Shown here: positions 28,270-37,430 of the stretch, in pieces | Layout of the letters: every line of letters begins with the position of its first letter | Position numbering within the stretch: position 1 is the first letter of the stretch | From: Roseiarcus sp963765375 | Lineage (GTDB): Bacteria; Pseudomonadota; Alphaproteobacteria; Rhizobiales; Beijerinckiaceae | NCBI GenBank assembly: GCA_963765375.1 | Contig: CAVXVZ010000008.1 | Span: forward strand, 62,001 to 126,000 | Length of the DNA: 64,000 bases | Direction: 5' to 3' | Translations under genes and position numbers: made by a program | Notes under the pieces: generated by a model | What the model saw: the letters and a program-made list of their open reading frames with translations, nothing else | The model's database searches: none | Told to the model about the DNA's origin: nothing

Positions 28270-28392
28270 ATGAGCACCATCCTGACGTACAACCCAGGCC
28301 TAATCGACGAAAGAAATGAGAAACCGTTTCTGATCGCGTTCGTTGCGACCGTCGCTGTGTGGGCAGTCACGTTGCTGATCGTGGTCGTTTGA
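28270..28392 (+). CDS. Small single-pass membrane protein, 40 residues
   Basis: From the ATG at 28270 the frame encodes a hydrophilic N-terminus (MSTILTYNPGLIDERNEKPF) and one transmembrane helix (LIAFVATVAVWAVTLLIVVV) up to the stop. The composition is typical of small membrane proteins. No strong ribosome site is visible beyond CGGCAGCG, and no family is recognised. Confidence 0.45.
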   Translation: MSTILTYNPGLIDERNEKPFLIAFVATVAVWAVTLLIVVV

Positions 28393-28399
28393 CGCATCC

Positions 28400-28745
28400 A
28401 CCTACCGGAGCGGACACTGCAGAGCGGCTCTGAGGGCGCGCCCCAAAGGCAGTTACTTGTCAGTCAACTTCTCAAATGGGCGGGAAGCGCGCGCATAGGG
28501 TTGCCTTCTGGACCGTCGACCACGACGCGCCGCCCGCAAGCATGGCGGCGATCCCCGCAAGGCGGTGGGATGCTCTGGGCGGCCTCTATAGAGGCCGGCA
28601 TTCTTGCCTTGACAAACCCCTCCCCTGCCGACGGCGGCGGTCGTCATAGTGCTTCCGGGCGACGGCGGATTGGTGGATCATCCATTTCGATCTGGCGTGA
28701 AACAAATGGTTAGGACTCTTTCTGCAGGATCGACGACAGTCTCCC
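28400..28745. other. Intergenic region without supported gene
   Basis: About 345 bases. Open frames here are arginine-rich shadows. No terminator or promoter could be assigned. Confidence 0.4.
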
Positions 28746-29384
28746 ATGACTATGAAATCGACGCTCATCGTGCCCATAACGCTCCTCGCGACGCTTGTCA
28801 CAGGCGTCCTCGTCCACGACTGGCTCAGGACCAAGCCGTATGCCGAGGACGAGGCTCCGACGCGAACCGCATCGATTGCGACGGCCAAGCCCGCTGCTCC
28901 GGCGCCTGTGGGCTCGGGGCCCGTTTCGGCCCCGGTGCCCTCGTTCGTCGAGGACGAGGCTCCGACGCGAACCGCATCGATTGCGACGGCCAATCCCGAT
29001 GCTCCGGCGCCTGTGAGCCCGTCACCCGTTTCAGCCCCGGCACCCTCCGCCACGCCCGAGCCGCCGCGACGCATGACCGCCTCGCAAGAGGCGAGCCTCG
29101 ACGCGTGGTTGATCAAGACCTATCTCGCGTGCTGGAATCCGTCAGCTCTGCCCGCCGACGCAGATCCTTATGTCGCGCGGGTGCGCCTCAAATTCAAACC
29201 CGACGGATCGCTCCTGAAGCCGCCGAAGCTCGTCAATCCGCCGTCCGACCCAGCGCAGAAGCCGCAGGCGAAGAGCGTGTTGCAGGCTGTCAAGGCGTGC
29301 GACCCTTTACCGATGCCGGCTCAATACCGCTCCTCTTATGGGCAATGGAAGACCAAGACCATCCACTTTGTTGCCGCCCGCTGA
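28746..29384 (+). CDS. TolA-like C-terminal domain protein with duplicated Pro/Ala linker
   Basis: The 212-residue protein has an N-terminal membrane anchor (LIVPITLLATLVTGVLVHDW), an Ala/Pro-rich linker containing a 35-residue direct duplication, and a C-terminal domain: EASLDAWLIKTYLACWNPSA, VRLKFKPDGSLLKPPKLVNP and YGQWKTKTIHF. This resembles the domain by which TolA/TonB-type proteins contact partners in the periplasm. No tolQRB genes are near, so it is an orphan energy-transducer-like or scaffold protein. Two ATGs (28746, 28752) are possible. Confidence 0.72.
   Translation: MTMKSTLIVPITLLATLVTGVLVHDWLRTKPYAEDEAPTRTASIATAKPAAPAPVGSGPVSAPVPSFVEDEAPTRTASIATANPDAPAPVSPSPVSAPAPSATPEPPRRMTASQEASLDAWLIKTYLACWNPSALPADADPYVARVRLKFKPDGSLLKPPKLVNPPSDPAQKPQAKSVLQAVKACDPLPMPAQYRSSYGQWKTKTIHFVAAR
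28845..29054 (+). repeat. 105-bp in-frame tandem duplication
   Basis: The unit starts GAGGACGAGGCTCCGACGCG at 28845 and again at 28950. Each encodes EDEAPTRTASIATA and a Pro/Ala/Ser spacer. Copies differ at a few bases, so the duplication is not brand new. It lengthens the periplasmic linker of the TolA-like protein. Confidence 0.85.
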
Positions 29385-29785
29385 CCCCGGGCATGAGCCG
29401 ACAATGTCCGCGTCAGTCTTTCCAGCCGATGGGGTTGCTGGGACAATGAGAACGCCATGAAGTTTAAATCCTCACGGCCGAGGCGATAACCCTCATAAAG
29501 GAGATCATCGCCGTCGACCGGAAACGGACCCGATGCTGACGCCAGCCGCCGCGCCCATCGCAGAGCGCGCTGACGATTTGCCCGACGCTGCTCGCCCGAG
29601 GGGTGAAGAAGTGGGCCGGTTGCCTGCAATCACCGCCGGTTGTGAGCTTGCGGGCCCTCCCGTGAGGGCAGCCGGGAATTGCTCGCATTGAACTACGAGC
29701 TTCGAGCCGCTTGAGCCTCGTGGGCGGGGCTGGTAACGAAGCATTATCGCGATCGCTCTAGTTTGAATTTGTCCGCCGTGCGTCC
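29385..29785. other. Intergenic region without supported gene
   Basis: About 400 bases between two plus-strand genes. Nothing recognisable; the long minus-strand frame here is proline/arginine-rich and looks spurious. Confidence 0.4.
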
Positions 29786-29839
29786 GTGACCTTCGTCCTC
29801 GGCCACGCCGCGCGGCACAAGGGTTGGGTGACAAGTCGA

Positions 29840-30739
29840 ATGCTGTCTAGGCTCAAGCGGCTGGTTTCCCGGCCTGTTGGCTGTGCGGCGGTTGCGATGG
29901 CCTTGTTGGCCTCGGGTTGCGGCGGCGGCGGCCCGCTAGAATCTGAACAGGTCTTCTCGGACAACGTCTTTTCGGGCAACCATCTCAAGCCAAAGGACTA
30001 CCCGATCCACGGCATCGACGTGTCCAAGTTCCAGGGCGATATTGATTGGAACGCGGTCGCCAACAGCGGCGTCAAATTCGCATGGATCAAGGCGACTGAG
30101 GGCGGCGACCGTGACGCGCGCTTCCAGGCAAACTGGGAGGGGGCGAAGGCCGCTGGCATCCCCCATGGCGCCTATCACTTCGTCTATTGGTGCCGCCCGC
30201 CGCTCGAGGAGATCCAAATCTTCGAACAGAATGCGCCGGTCGAGGACGACGCGCTCCCGCCAGTGCTCGACGCCGAGGCGACGCCAACCTCACCGACCTG
30301 CCGCCGCCATGTCACCCAAGACGAGGCCATCGCCGACATGCAGGTTATGCTGCAGGAGATGGAGCGCCATTACGGCAAGCGGCCGATCATCTATACCACC
30401 GTCGATTTCTACGAGGCGAATCTTTCCGACGGCGCGTTGATGGACTATCCGATCTGGGTGCGCTCGACCAAACACCATCCTGCTGTGAAGTACGGGTCGC
30501 GCGCCTGGCATTTCTGGCAATATCAATCGGACGGCCGGGTCCCAGGCATTGGCGGCAACGTCGACAAGGACGCCTTCTACGGCACGAAGGAGCAGTGGGA
30601 TGCCTTCTTGAGGGAGCCGGGGGTGCGCTCCGTGCAAACCGCCGCCGCCAAGCCCGCGCCCGCCCCTGCGCCCCCACAAACGGCGGCTTCGCAGCCGCAG
30701 GAGTTTATCGCCGAGCCCGCCAGCGCCCCGGCGGAATAA
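29840..30739 (+). CDS. GH25-family lysozyme-like lipoprotein
   Basis: The ATG at 29840 gives a short N-terminus with a signal peptide and lipobox (MALLASGC). The mature domain is a glycoside hydrolase family 25 muramidase: IHGIDVSKFQGDIDWNAV, FAWIKATEGGDRDARF, GIPHGAYHFVYWCRP, VLDAEATP, KRPIIYTTVDFYEANL and AWHFWQYQSDGRVPGIGGN. The family's catalytic aspartate and glutamate positions (first strand Asp, DAE after VL) are present. A Pro/Ala-rich tail of about 45 residues follows. It probably cleaves peptidoglycan in the periplasm. An upstream start at 29786 is possible. Confidence 0.9.
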   Translation: MLSRLKRLVSRPVGCAAVAMALLASGCGGGGPLESEQVFSDNVFSGNHLKPKDYPIHGIDVSKFQGDIDWNAVANSGVKFAWIKATEGGDRDARFQANWEGAKAAGIPHGAYHFVYWCRPPLEEIQIFEQNAPVEDDALPPVLDAEATPTSPTCRRHVTQDEAIADMQVMLQEMERHYGKRPIIYTTVDFYEANLSDGALMDYPIWVRSTKHHPAVKYGSRAWHFWQYQSDGRVPGIGGNVDKDAFYGTKEQWDAFLREPGVRSVQTAAAKPAPAPAPPQTAASQPQEFIAEPASAPAE

Positions 30740-31910
30740 GGCGCCACCGTTGATGATCAAGTCCTGCACGCTCTTTGGCGAACTTGATCGCATCGGGACC
30801 CTCGGGTCGATCACCGCCTTCAATAGCTCACAGCGCATGCTCTTCCCGCTACGCTGCTCGCCCTGATTGCGAGGAAGGCGTAAGGGCCGGAGGGGCGCAG
30901 CGTGCCGACGAGAAAAGCGAGGAGCAAATTCCACTGGTCGTCATCGAGCAGGATGAGCCCGTTGAATTAGCGAAGCCCGAGTATGGGGAATTTCCCGCCC
31001 GAGGTGGCGGCAGCGCTTTCATTCCCTGCATCCGGATCAGCTTCACCGCCGGCTTTACGGTGATCGAATAGCCCTCCGCGGTGATCTCGACCCCGGAGCC
31101 GTCGTGCGCCCAAGGTCGTGGGAGACGGTTTCCGCGTCACCACCGACCCGCTCGAAGACAGGGAGCTTCTGCCCCTCGAAGACGGCCAGCGCCCGCTAAT
31201 GCGCCGTGAACTCGTCCCGGTCGCGGGTTTTCAACACCCTGCCGGTCGCCCGGTAGTAAATCTCCGGAAGGAAGTGATTGCAGCGCTCGGACCCGACGGG
31301 CGCGTTGATGACGCCGCCGGTCGGAGTCGGGATGCCGACATAGGGAACGCGCAGTTCGTTGAAGCCGACTTCATGGAGAGGCCTTCCGATCCATTGGTAC
31401 AGCCGCCTGGTGTCGGGGTGGATCGTGGGCGGGATGACGCAGAGCTTTCTGATGCCCCACCTGGGAGACCGTCGAAGACCCTGGCAAGGCGGTCGCAGCA
31501 TCGTGTCCGGTTTCGTCAGCGGATCGCTCGGCTGCAGTTCGGCAAAGATACGCCACAACCGCACCGGGCAGCGGGTTGCTCGCGGCCAAAAGGCGCGGTG
31601 TTCCTCAATCTCATTAGGCCTCGCGCACGCGCGAACGGCGCTCTCCAAAGCCGCCGCCCCAGCATGGTGGGTGCGTCCGCCATCTGACCAGATTGAGCTT
31701 GCCAGCATCCGGATCGTAACTGAAAGTGGCCGCGCTTGCTCGCTCGCGGAACTCGAGGGCCTGGCTGATTCGAAAACGAATCTCGCGACCGTGAGAAATG
31801 GGCGGCCATCGCCGTCTCGCCCTGCTCGCCCGAATGAACCTCGCGCCCGTCCGTCCGCGTCGAGCGCGCGGCATCGCCCAGCAACAGCTCGGCATTGGCT
31901 CGTTTTACAG
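30740..31910. other. Degenerate region with relic coding fragments on the minus strand
   Basis: More than 1.1 kb with only broken frames. Minus-strand pieces with protein-like composition include YSITVKPAVKLIRMQGMKAL (about 31000-31070), LAVFEGQKLPVFERVGGDAE (about 31120-31190) and FSYDPDAGKLNLVRW (about 31680-31725). The last looks like the N-terminus of an HNH endonuclease. Together with the primase-like piece listed separately, they suggest a decayed plasmid or phage segment. Confidence 0.45.
31196..31456 (-). pseudogene. Fragment resembling a Prim-Pol (bifunctional primase/polymerase) domain
   Basis: The minus strand reads RKLCVIPPTIHPDTRRLYQW followed by IGRPLHEVGFNEL. The PP(S/T)xHPdTGxxYxW pattern is characteristic of Prim-Pol replicative proteins of plasmids and phages. 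The rest of the domain is absent and the frame is open only across scrambled sequence. Assignment rests on this single motif. Confidence 0.45.
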
Positions 31911-31912
31911 CC

Positions 31913-32082
31913 ATGATCGCGATCGCAATCACAGCAGGCCTGAGCGGCCATCAAGGCGACGCTGCCGGAGGACGCGGACTCTTGGCCCGCCCAGCCCGAC
32001 GGCTGTCGTCGACCGACGTCGGTCGCTCCGCGGCCCGGGCGAGAGCCACAGCGGAGTCATCCTCCGGCTGGCGAAGGCGTAG
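31913..32082 (+). pseudogene. Frameshifted copy of the GPGESYSDVILRLA family
   Basis: The plus strand opens MIAIAITA, hits a frame problem at GCCTGA, continues AAIKATLPEDADSWPAQPDG in one frame, then VVDRRRSLRGPGESHSGVIL and RLAKA in another before the stop at 32082. All parts align with the intact copy at 42.5-42.8 kb. It sits directly beside the left end of an IS1182 element. Confidence 0.7.
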
Positions 32083-32102
32083 CGCGCTAGCGGTCTCACT
32101 AG

Positions 32103-33674
32103 GAGCCTGTCCGAGAAATGGGGGATTTTGGTGGCGGCGTTTGCGCGAATCGGATTCTGCTTGCTTATGAGCAAGACCTTCCGGCCCTGGACGATCGATC
32201 AGCCGCTGTTGTTGCCGCCGAGCGTGCAGGACTTTGTCGGCGAGGACCATCTGGCTCGCTTCATTTTGGCGCTTGTGCTCGAGCATCTCAACCTTGGTGA
32301 GATCGAAGCCGCGTATGCGAGCGAGCGCGGGCAGCCGCCGTTTGACCCGGCGATGATGACGGCGCTGTTGCTGTACGGCTATTGTCACGGCGTCTACTCG
32401 TCGCGCCGGATCGCCAAGGCGACGCGCGAACGGGTCGACTTCATGAGCATTGTCGGGCTCGATCCGCCGGATTTTCGCACCGTCTCCGACTTCCGCAAGC
32501 GACACCTGAAGGCGCTTGCGGGACTGTTCGGGCAAGTTCTCAAGCTGTGCGAACAGGCGGGATTTGTGAAGCTTGGCCATGTCGCGCTCGACGGGACGAA
32601 GATCAAGGCGAACGCCTCCAAGCACAAGGCGATGAGCTACGAGCGGATGGAGAAGCGTGCGGCGGAGCTCGAGGCCGAGGTCGAGCGGTGGCTGAGCGCA
32701 GCCGCGGCTGCGGACGCCGAGGAAGACAGAGCCTTCGGCCGCGACAAGAGCGGCGAGGAGCTGCCCAAATGGGTTGCCGACAAGAAGAAGCGCGCCGAGA
32801 AGATCCGGGCGGCGAAGGCCGAATTGGAGGCCGAGGCGAAAGCGGCCGCGGCGGCCAAGGCCAAAGCGCAGGCCGAGGCCGAGGAGCGGCGACAAGCCGA
32901 GGGCCGCAAGAAACCGGGCAAGCCCGCCGCCCCGCCATCCGAAGAGCCCGACCCCAAAGCGCAGAAGAACTTCACCGATCCCGAAAGCCGCATCATGAAA
33001 ACCAAGGACGGCTTCATCCAGGGCTACAATGCGCAGGCGGCGGTCGACGCGACGGCGCAGGTGATCGTCGCCCACGGCCTCGACGCGAAGCAGAGCGATC
33101 AACATCAATTGGCGCCGATCGCCGACGCCATCGAAGCCAATCTGGGCAAGAAGCCGACGCAACTGTCGGCGGACGCGGGCTATTGCTCCGAGGCCAACCT
33201 TGCGGCGATGGAGGAACGCGAGATCGACGCCTATATCGCGCCGGGGCGGGCCAAGCACGCCGGGGAAGGAGAAGGCGGCGGCGCCCGCGTCGCCGCCATG
33301 CGCGAAAGAATCAAGGCCGGCGGGCACTCCAGCCCCTACCGCTTAAGAAAGCAGCTGCCTGAGCCGGTGTTCGGACAGATCAAGCAGGCGCGCGGCTTCC
33401 GTCAGTTTCTCTTGCGCGGCGTCGAGAAGGTCGCCAACGAGTGGGGCCTCGTCTGCCTCGCCCACAATATCTTGAAGCTCGCCCAGGGGCGGACCCCGTC
33501 CCTGGCCGCACTCGCAACCGGCTGAGCTTCGCCACCTCGGAAACGGTGCAACGAACGATGGCCGCAAAGCTTCCACCCTTACATCAAACCGGATGCGCGA
33601 ATTTGCTGCATCCGGCTCTCCGACTGGCTTGAGCGGTTCAAATCCCATCTCGCCGGGATTAAGCAGACAGGCTC
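32103..33674 (+). mobile_element. IS1182-family insertion sequence, copy 1
   Basis: The 1572-bp element starts GAGCCTGTCCGAGAAATGG and ends with GACAGGCTC. It lies between CTAG tetranucleotides (32099-32102 and 33675-33678), the likely target duplication. A second copy of identical length lies inverted at 50538-52109. One intact transposase gene occupies most of it. Confidence 0.92.
32167..33525 (+). CDS. IS1182-family transposase
   Basis: The product from the ATG at 32167 is about 452 residues. It begins MSKTFRPWTIDQPLLLPPSV, has the DUF772-type helix region (DPAMMTALLLYGYCHGVYSS), the first DDE aspartate in GHVALDGTKIKANAS, a long charged coiled coil (KKKRAEKIRAAKAELEAEAK), YNAQAAVDATAQVIVA, the second aspartate in LSADAGYCSEANL and the C-terminal QARGFRQFLLRGVEKVANEW. 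Intact. A long frame on its opposite strand is a composition artefact. Confidence 0.95.
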   Translation: MSKTFRPWTIDQPLLLPPSVQDFVGEDHLARFILALVLEHLNLGEIEAAYASERGQPPFDPAMMTALLLYGYCHGVYSSRRIAKATRERVDFMSIVGLDPPDFRTVSDFRKRHLKALAGLFGQVLKLCEQAGFVKLGHVALDGTKIKANASKHKAMSYERMEKRAAELEAEVERWLSAAAAADAEEDRAFGRDKSGEELPKWVADKKKRAEKIRAAKAELEAEAKAAAAAKAKAQAEAEERRQAEGRKKPGKPAAPPSEEPDPKAQKNFTDPESRIMKTKDGFIQGYNAQAAVDATAQVIVAHGLDAKQSDQHQLAPIADAIEANLGKKPTQLSADAGYCSEANLAAMEEREIDAYIAPGRAKHAGEGEGGGARVAAMRERIKAGGHSSPYRLRKQLPEPVFGQIKQARGFRQFLLRGVEKVANEWGLVCLAHNILKLAQGRTPSLAALATG

Positions 33675-33700
33675 CTAGCCGTCCGCGTACTGTCGATCGC

Positions 33701-34093
33701 TTAGGGCTGCGCGGAGTTCTGCACCGCCTCCATCGGCTTCCTTACCGGCTCAAACGCCCCAGTGAACACCGCAGTGGTCAATTCGGCTATGCGTTGACTA
33801 TCGCTCATAGCAGTTTGGACCCCTTCCTTGATCAGCCGCTGCTGCAATTCTATGAAATCTGCTGGGCTTTTCACTGTTGCCAGCGCCTGCATCGCGGCGG
33901 TCAGGTTCCTGGTATTCCTCGTCGCTAAGTCATGATACGCCTTGGTCAACTCCTCAACGGCGGCCCGCGAGGCGTTACCGCTCTCGGTCAGCGTCTCGGC
34001 ATTGCCCTTCACGATTTTCTCTGCTGCTTCACTTCCCTTGTGCAGCGCCTCGCCGTTCGCTTCGGCGATCTGCTCAACTACATGTTTGGCCAT
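33701..34093 (-). CDS. Phasin-family protein
   Basis: A 130-residue, alanine-rich, all-helical protein. AEKIVKGNAETLTESGNASR, LATRNTRNLTAAMQALATVK and SPADFIELQQRLIKEGVQTA match the phasin (PHA granule-associated) family. The family coats polyhydroxyalkanoate granules and modulates their size. It ends only 23 bases from the IS1182 element, so its downstream context has been replaced. No PHA synthase is in the window. Confidence 0.88.
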   Translation of the reverse strand: MAKHVVEQIAEANGEALHKGSEAAEKIVKGNAETLTESGNASRAAVEELTKAYHDLATRNTRNLTAAMQALATVKSPADFIELQQRLIKEGVQTAMSDSQRIAELTTAVFTGAFEPVRKPMEAVQNSAQP

Positions 34094-34254
34094 TCCGGAA
34101 ATCCTTCAGAAGTGGGCTGAGCTCCCACCTTAGCCTGACGGCGACGTCGAAACTGTGACAGAACTCAGAGCTGGCTTCGAGAATCTGGACGGTCGGTTGA
34201 GTGGATTTTCTGCCTGACGGCGGCGAGGGTTCTCGTCGCGAATCAGGAGCAAAG

Positions 34255-34566
34255 ATGACGAAGCGAACCCGCAGGAACCACACGCCGGGCTTCAAGGCGA
34301 AGGTGGCGTTGGCTGCCCTGAAGGGCGACAAGACGCTGGCCGAATTGGCTCTGCTTTTCGATGTGCACCCGAACCAGATCACGCAATGGCGAAGCCAGGT
34401 GCTGGAAGGGGCGGCTGGCCTGTTCGGCGCGGACAGGGGCGAGACGAAGGCGGCGCCGAGCGTCGACCTGAAAGCGCTTCACGCCAAGATCGGCGAGCTG
34501 ACCTTGGAGAACGATTTTTTAGAAGGGGCGCTCACCAAGGCGGGATTGCTGAGCGCAAGGCGATGA
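34255..34566 (+). CDS. IS3-family OrfA DNA-binding protein
   Basis: From the ATG at 34255 the product is 103 residues: MTKRTRRNHTPGFKAKVALA and ELALLFDVHPNQITQWRSQV form the helix-turn-helix, followed by KALHAKIGELTLENDFLEGA, the leucine-zipper-like helix typical of OrfA. Good AGGAGCAAAG ribosome site upstream. Overlaps orfB by ATGA. Confidence 0.93.
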   Translation: MTKRTRRNHTPGFKAKVALAALKGDKTLAELALLFDVHPNQITQWRSQVLEGAAGLFGADRGETKAAPSVDLKALHAKIGELTLENDFLEGALTKAGLLSARR

Positions 34567-35390
34567 TCGACCGTGAGCACGACTTGCCGATCTCCCGGCA
34601 GGCCGAGGCGCTCGGCGTCAGCCGGGGCGCTGTCTACTACAAACCCCGGCCAACCTCGGCCGAGGATTTACGGATCATGCGCCGCCTCGACGAACTGCAT
34701 CTCCACTACCCGTTTGCGGGCAGCCGGATGCTCCGCGACTTCCTGAACCGGGAGGGCGTCTCGATCGGCCGGCGCCACGTGGCGAGCCTGATGAAGCGCA
34801 TGGGGATCGCAGCCATCTATCGCCGTCCGAACACCAGCAAACCCGTGCCCGGCCACAAGATCTACCCGTATCTGCTGCGCGGGGTGAAGATCGAGCGGGC
34901 CGATCAAGTGTGGGCGATGGACATCACCTACATCCCGATGGCGCGCGGCTTCGTCTACCTGGCGGCGGTCGTCGACGTGTTCAGCCGGCGGGTTCTCGCA
35001 CATCGGGTGTCGATCACGATGGAAGCCGACTTCTGCATCGAGGCGCTGGAGGAGGCCCTGGCCAGGCATGGCAAGCCGGGCATCTTCAACAGCGACCAAG
35101 GCAGCCAGTTCACCAGCGTCGGCTTTACCGGCGTGCTGCTGAAGCATGGCGTCGTGATCAGCATGGACGGCAGAGGCGCCTGGCGAGACAACGTGTTCGT
35201 CGAGCGCCTGTGGCGAAGCGTCAAATACGAGGAGGTCTACCTGAGAGCCTACGATAGCGTCAGCGAGGCGCGCAGTTCGATCGGTCGCTATCTGGCCTTT
35301 TACAATCATCGGCGCCCGCATTCGAGCCTTGACCGGCGCACGCCGGACGAGGCCTACTTCACGCCATCGCCCCTCGCGGCGGCGGCATGA
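34563..35390 (+). CDS. IS3-family transposase OrfB
   Basis: The 275-residue product begins MIDREHDLPISRQAEALGVS and contains the DDE core: VWAMDITYIPMARGFVYLAA, GKPGIFNSDQGSQFTS and VFVERLWRSVKYEEVYLRA. The open frame extends further upstream in the orfA region, but ATGA coupling marks 34563 as the start. Intact. Confidence 0.94.
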   Translation: MIDREHDLPISRQAEALGVSRGAVYYKPRPTSAEDLRIMRRLDELHLHYPFAGSRMLRDFLNREGVSIGRRHVASLMKRMGIAAIYRRPNTSKPVPGHKIYPYLLRGVKIERADQVWAMDITYIPMARGFVYLAAVVDVFSRRVLAHRVSITMEADFCIEALEEALARHGKPGIFNSDQGSQFTSVGFTGVLLKHGVVISMDGRGAWRDNVFVERLWRSVKYEEVYLRAYDSVSEARSSIGRYLAFYNHRRPHSSLDRRTPDEAYFTPSPLAAAA

Positions 35391-35618
35391 CTTTTCCGCC
35401 GCGCGCAGGACGTGTCTCTGGTCGGGCTACGCCCTCCCTCTGTCACGCCCCGCGCGCGAAATTGCAAAGGACCAACCCCGGCAGCAGTCCACTTAGCCTT
35501 CGCGGAATCCTGTTCCGACGATCGGAACCAGCTCTCTCGTAAACCTCTCAAGTCACAACGCGCGGCTTGCGAAGGCGCAGTCATAGGGCGTGCGTTGGCA
35601 GCAGCCGCGGATCCTCGG

Positions 35619-36500
35619 TCAAGAGTTCAATTGGGCAGCGCGGAGATAAGATAGAGAGTCTTTAACGTGTCGTTTGGCGGCGCGCCGAAAGCGCTTGCCG
35701 AAAGCGCTTGCAAAGACGGTATGAATCTCTCCTGACTTGTAAATGCGGCTCAGCGCCCGGTCGATCGCGAGGCGGAAGTCGCTGTCCCCGTGGGGCAGCG
35801 CGAGCGCATAGGGCTCGATCGAAAGGTATTGGTCGGCGATGCGCAGCTTGTCGGGTTCGCTGCTCATGTCGACGAGATAGCCGAGGATCGCGCGGTCGGC
35901 GAAATAGGCCGCGATATCGCCAGCGTCGAGCATCTTGATTCCTTCCTCATGCGTTCTGGCCAGGACCACATCCGCCTTGAGGCTGGTTGCGTCGAGGGCC
36001 GCGCGCAGACTCTGTTCGGTCGTCGTGCCGGCGAGGACGCCGATCTTCTTGCCTGCGAGCGCCCCAAACTCGCTCGGCCCGTCGGCCTCGACCATCATGC
36101 TCGCGCCATCGACGAAGGTGGGAATGGAGAAGTCAACCTGACCGCGCCGCGACAGCGTCTCGGATGTTGGCTCGCACAAAAGGTCCGCCTTGCCGCCCTT
36201 GATGGCGTCGAACCGGTCGGCAGCTGTCACAGGCACGTAGACGATTTTGACCTCGCCGAGACCGAGGTCGCCCGCGAGATGCTTCACGACGGCGCGGCAG
36301 AGGTCGACCATGAAACCGGCCGGCTGGCCGGTCTTATCCTTGTAGGAGAACGGCGGCGCGTCGTCGCGCACCGCAAGACGGATCGTCTTCACCTGTTTCA
36401 CCGCGTCGAGCGTTCCGGTGGCGACCGAACCGAGCGTCAGCGCCGCGGCCGCCAGCGCGACCGAGACGAAGCGAGGAAGACTGACGGACGGTGAAGTCAT
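35619..36500 (-). CDS. Amino-acid-type periplasmic substrate-binding protein (SBP_bac_3)
   Basis: A 293-residue protein with a signal peptide (VSVALAAAALTLGSVATG) and a type II periplasmic-binding fold: VKTIRLAVRDDAPPFSYKDK, GFMVDLCRAVVKHLAG, DLLCEPTSETLSRRGQVDFS, KKIGVLAGTTTEQSLRAAL and YALALPHGDSDFRLAIDRAL. Members deliver amino acids or act as the sensor parts of receptors. No ABC permease or ATPase genes are adjacent, so it is an orphan. A GCGCTTGCCGAAAGCGCTTG-type short duplication sits in its 3' end. Confidence 0.9.
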   Translation of the reverse strand: MTSPSVSLPRFVSVALAAAALTLGSVATGTLDAVKQVKTIRLAVRDDAPPFSYKDKTGQPAGFMVDLCRAVVKHLAGDLGLGEVKIVYVPVTAADRFDAIKGGKADLLCEPTSETLSRRGQVDFSIPTFVDGASMMVEADGPSEFGALAGKKIGVLAGTTTEQSLRAALDATSLKADVVLARTHEEGIKMLDAGDIAAYFADRAILGYLVDMSSEPDKLRIADQYLSIEPYALALPHGDSDFRLAIDRALSRIYKSGEIHTVFASAFGKRFRRAAKRHVKDSLSYLRAAQLNS

Positions 36501-36731
36501 GTGATCCCCAAGGAATGCATACCCGTTCCGGGATCGGATCGACCACCATTCCTAACAGAGTGCCACCGCAAAGCCAAAAAGCGGGAGAAGTCCGGCGGCG
36601 CGCCGAACGAGCCGGGCAGTCGGCCAGGCCGGCCCGGCAGAGGCCTTCCCTGACACTTAGGATTGTGGATATATTGCCGGGCAAAACTCGACGGCACGGA
36701 GCTACGGCACGGAGCTAAAGGGAGGGAACTC

Positions 36732-37034
36732 ATGCGTCTGATGCTGCGCATTCACATCGACGCTGCCCACGGGAGCGCTGCACTGAAATCGGGTGCCCTG
36801 CAAAAGGCGATTGGGGGCTTCATCGAGAAGTTCAAGCCCGAAGCGACATATTTCGGCCTCGAAAGCGGCCAGCGAACCGGTTTTTTCGTCTTCGACATGA
36901 AAGACTCTGAGCAGTGCCCCGAGGTTGCCGAGGCATTCTTCGACACCGGCTGCGATATTCACCTGTCGCCATGCATGACCCCGGACGATCTTCAGAAGGG
37001 GTTGGCGGTCGCCGGGCTAACCGCGCGCGGCTGA
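36732..37034 (+). CDS. Hypothetical protein, 100 residues
   Basis: An AAAGGGAGGGAAC ribosome site precedes the ATG at 36732. The protein reads MRLMLRIHIDAAHGSAALKS, KFKPEATYFGLESGQRTGFF and DMKDSEQCPEVAEAFFDTGC, giving a ferredoxin-like alternation of strands and helices as in small dimeric alpha-beta-barrel proteins. No specific family can be named. Confidence 0.75.
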   Translation: MRLMLRIHIDAAHGSAALKSGALQKAIGGFIEKFKPEATYFGLESGQRTGFFVFDMKDSEQCPEVAEAFFDTGCDIHLSPCMTPDDLQKGLAVAGLTARG

Positions 37035-37430
37035 TTCGCCGCGGTGTCCCGAGAAGGCGCGGAATTGGGGCGCACTGTCTCGTCGTGGTGTCCACGCCTT
37101 GCTGGAGGAGGACGAGGTCACGTAGGCCTCCACGGAGAGTGAGATCGAGATCCATGCGCGGCCGTCGCCCCTAACGCACTGCGGAACCATCGGGTTAGCG
37201 CGGCGTTGCCCTTGGTCTCGCCGCTTGTGATCCGGCGAGGCCGTGGCCCGGGCGCCGCGCTTCAGTTCCCCCGACGCCCGGGCTGTGCGCGCCGTCACTG
37301 CGGCGAGCTGGGCAGGGGCGTACAGCGAGAAAAGTTGAAACTTTCGTGGGTTGAAATCGTGTTGACGTTTCGTCGCGCGAGCGCGCGGAGCCGCCTGGCG
37401 CACCAGTCGCAAGCTCTCTTTCGCATCCAG
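37035..37430. other. Intergenic stretch with a scrap of the dispersed small-protein family
   Basis: On the minus strand near 37120-37160 the reading WISISLSVEAYVTS resembles the N-terminus (ISITAEAYVAI) of the dispersed family, then loses homology. The remainder has no supported gene. Confidence 0.45.

Larger units (their letters stand above)
34167..35535 (+). mobile_element. IS3-family insertion sequence, second type, complete
   Basis: The ends read AGAGCTGGCTTCGAGAATC on the left and AGAGCTGGTTCCGATCGTC inward from the right, with a probable 3-bp duplication CTC on both sides. Length is about 1369 bp. It carries orfA and orfB with an ATGA overlap. A 5'-truncated near-identical copy lies at 62045-63073. 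Confidence 0.82.

Noticed and set aside
31951..33327. 458-codon frame antisense to the IS1182 transposase, and the 481-codon one at 50885-52330
   Set aside because: Both are mirror frames of a GC-rich transposase gene; they lack domains and are explained by codon bias on the coding strand.
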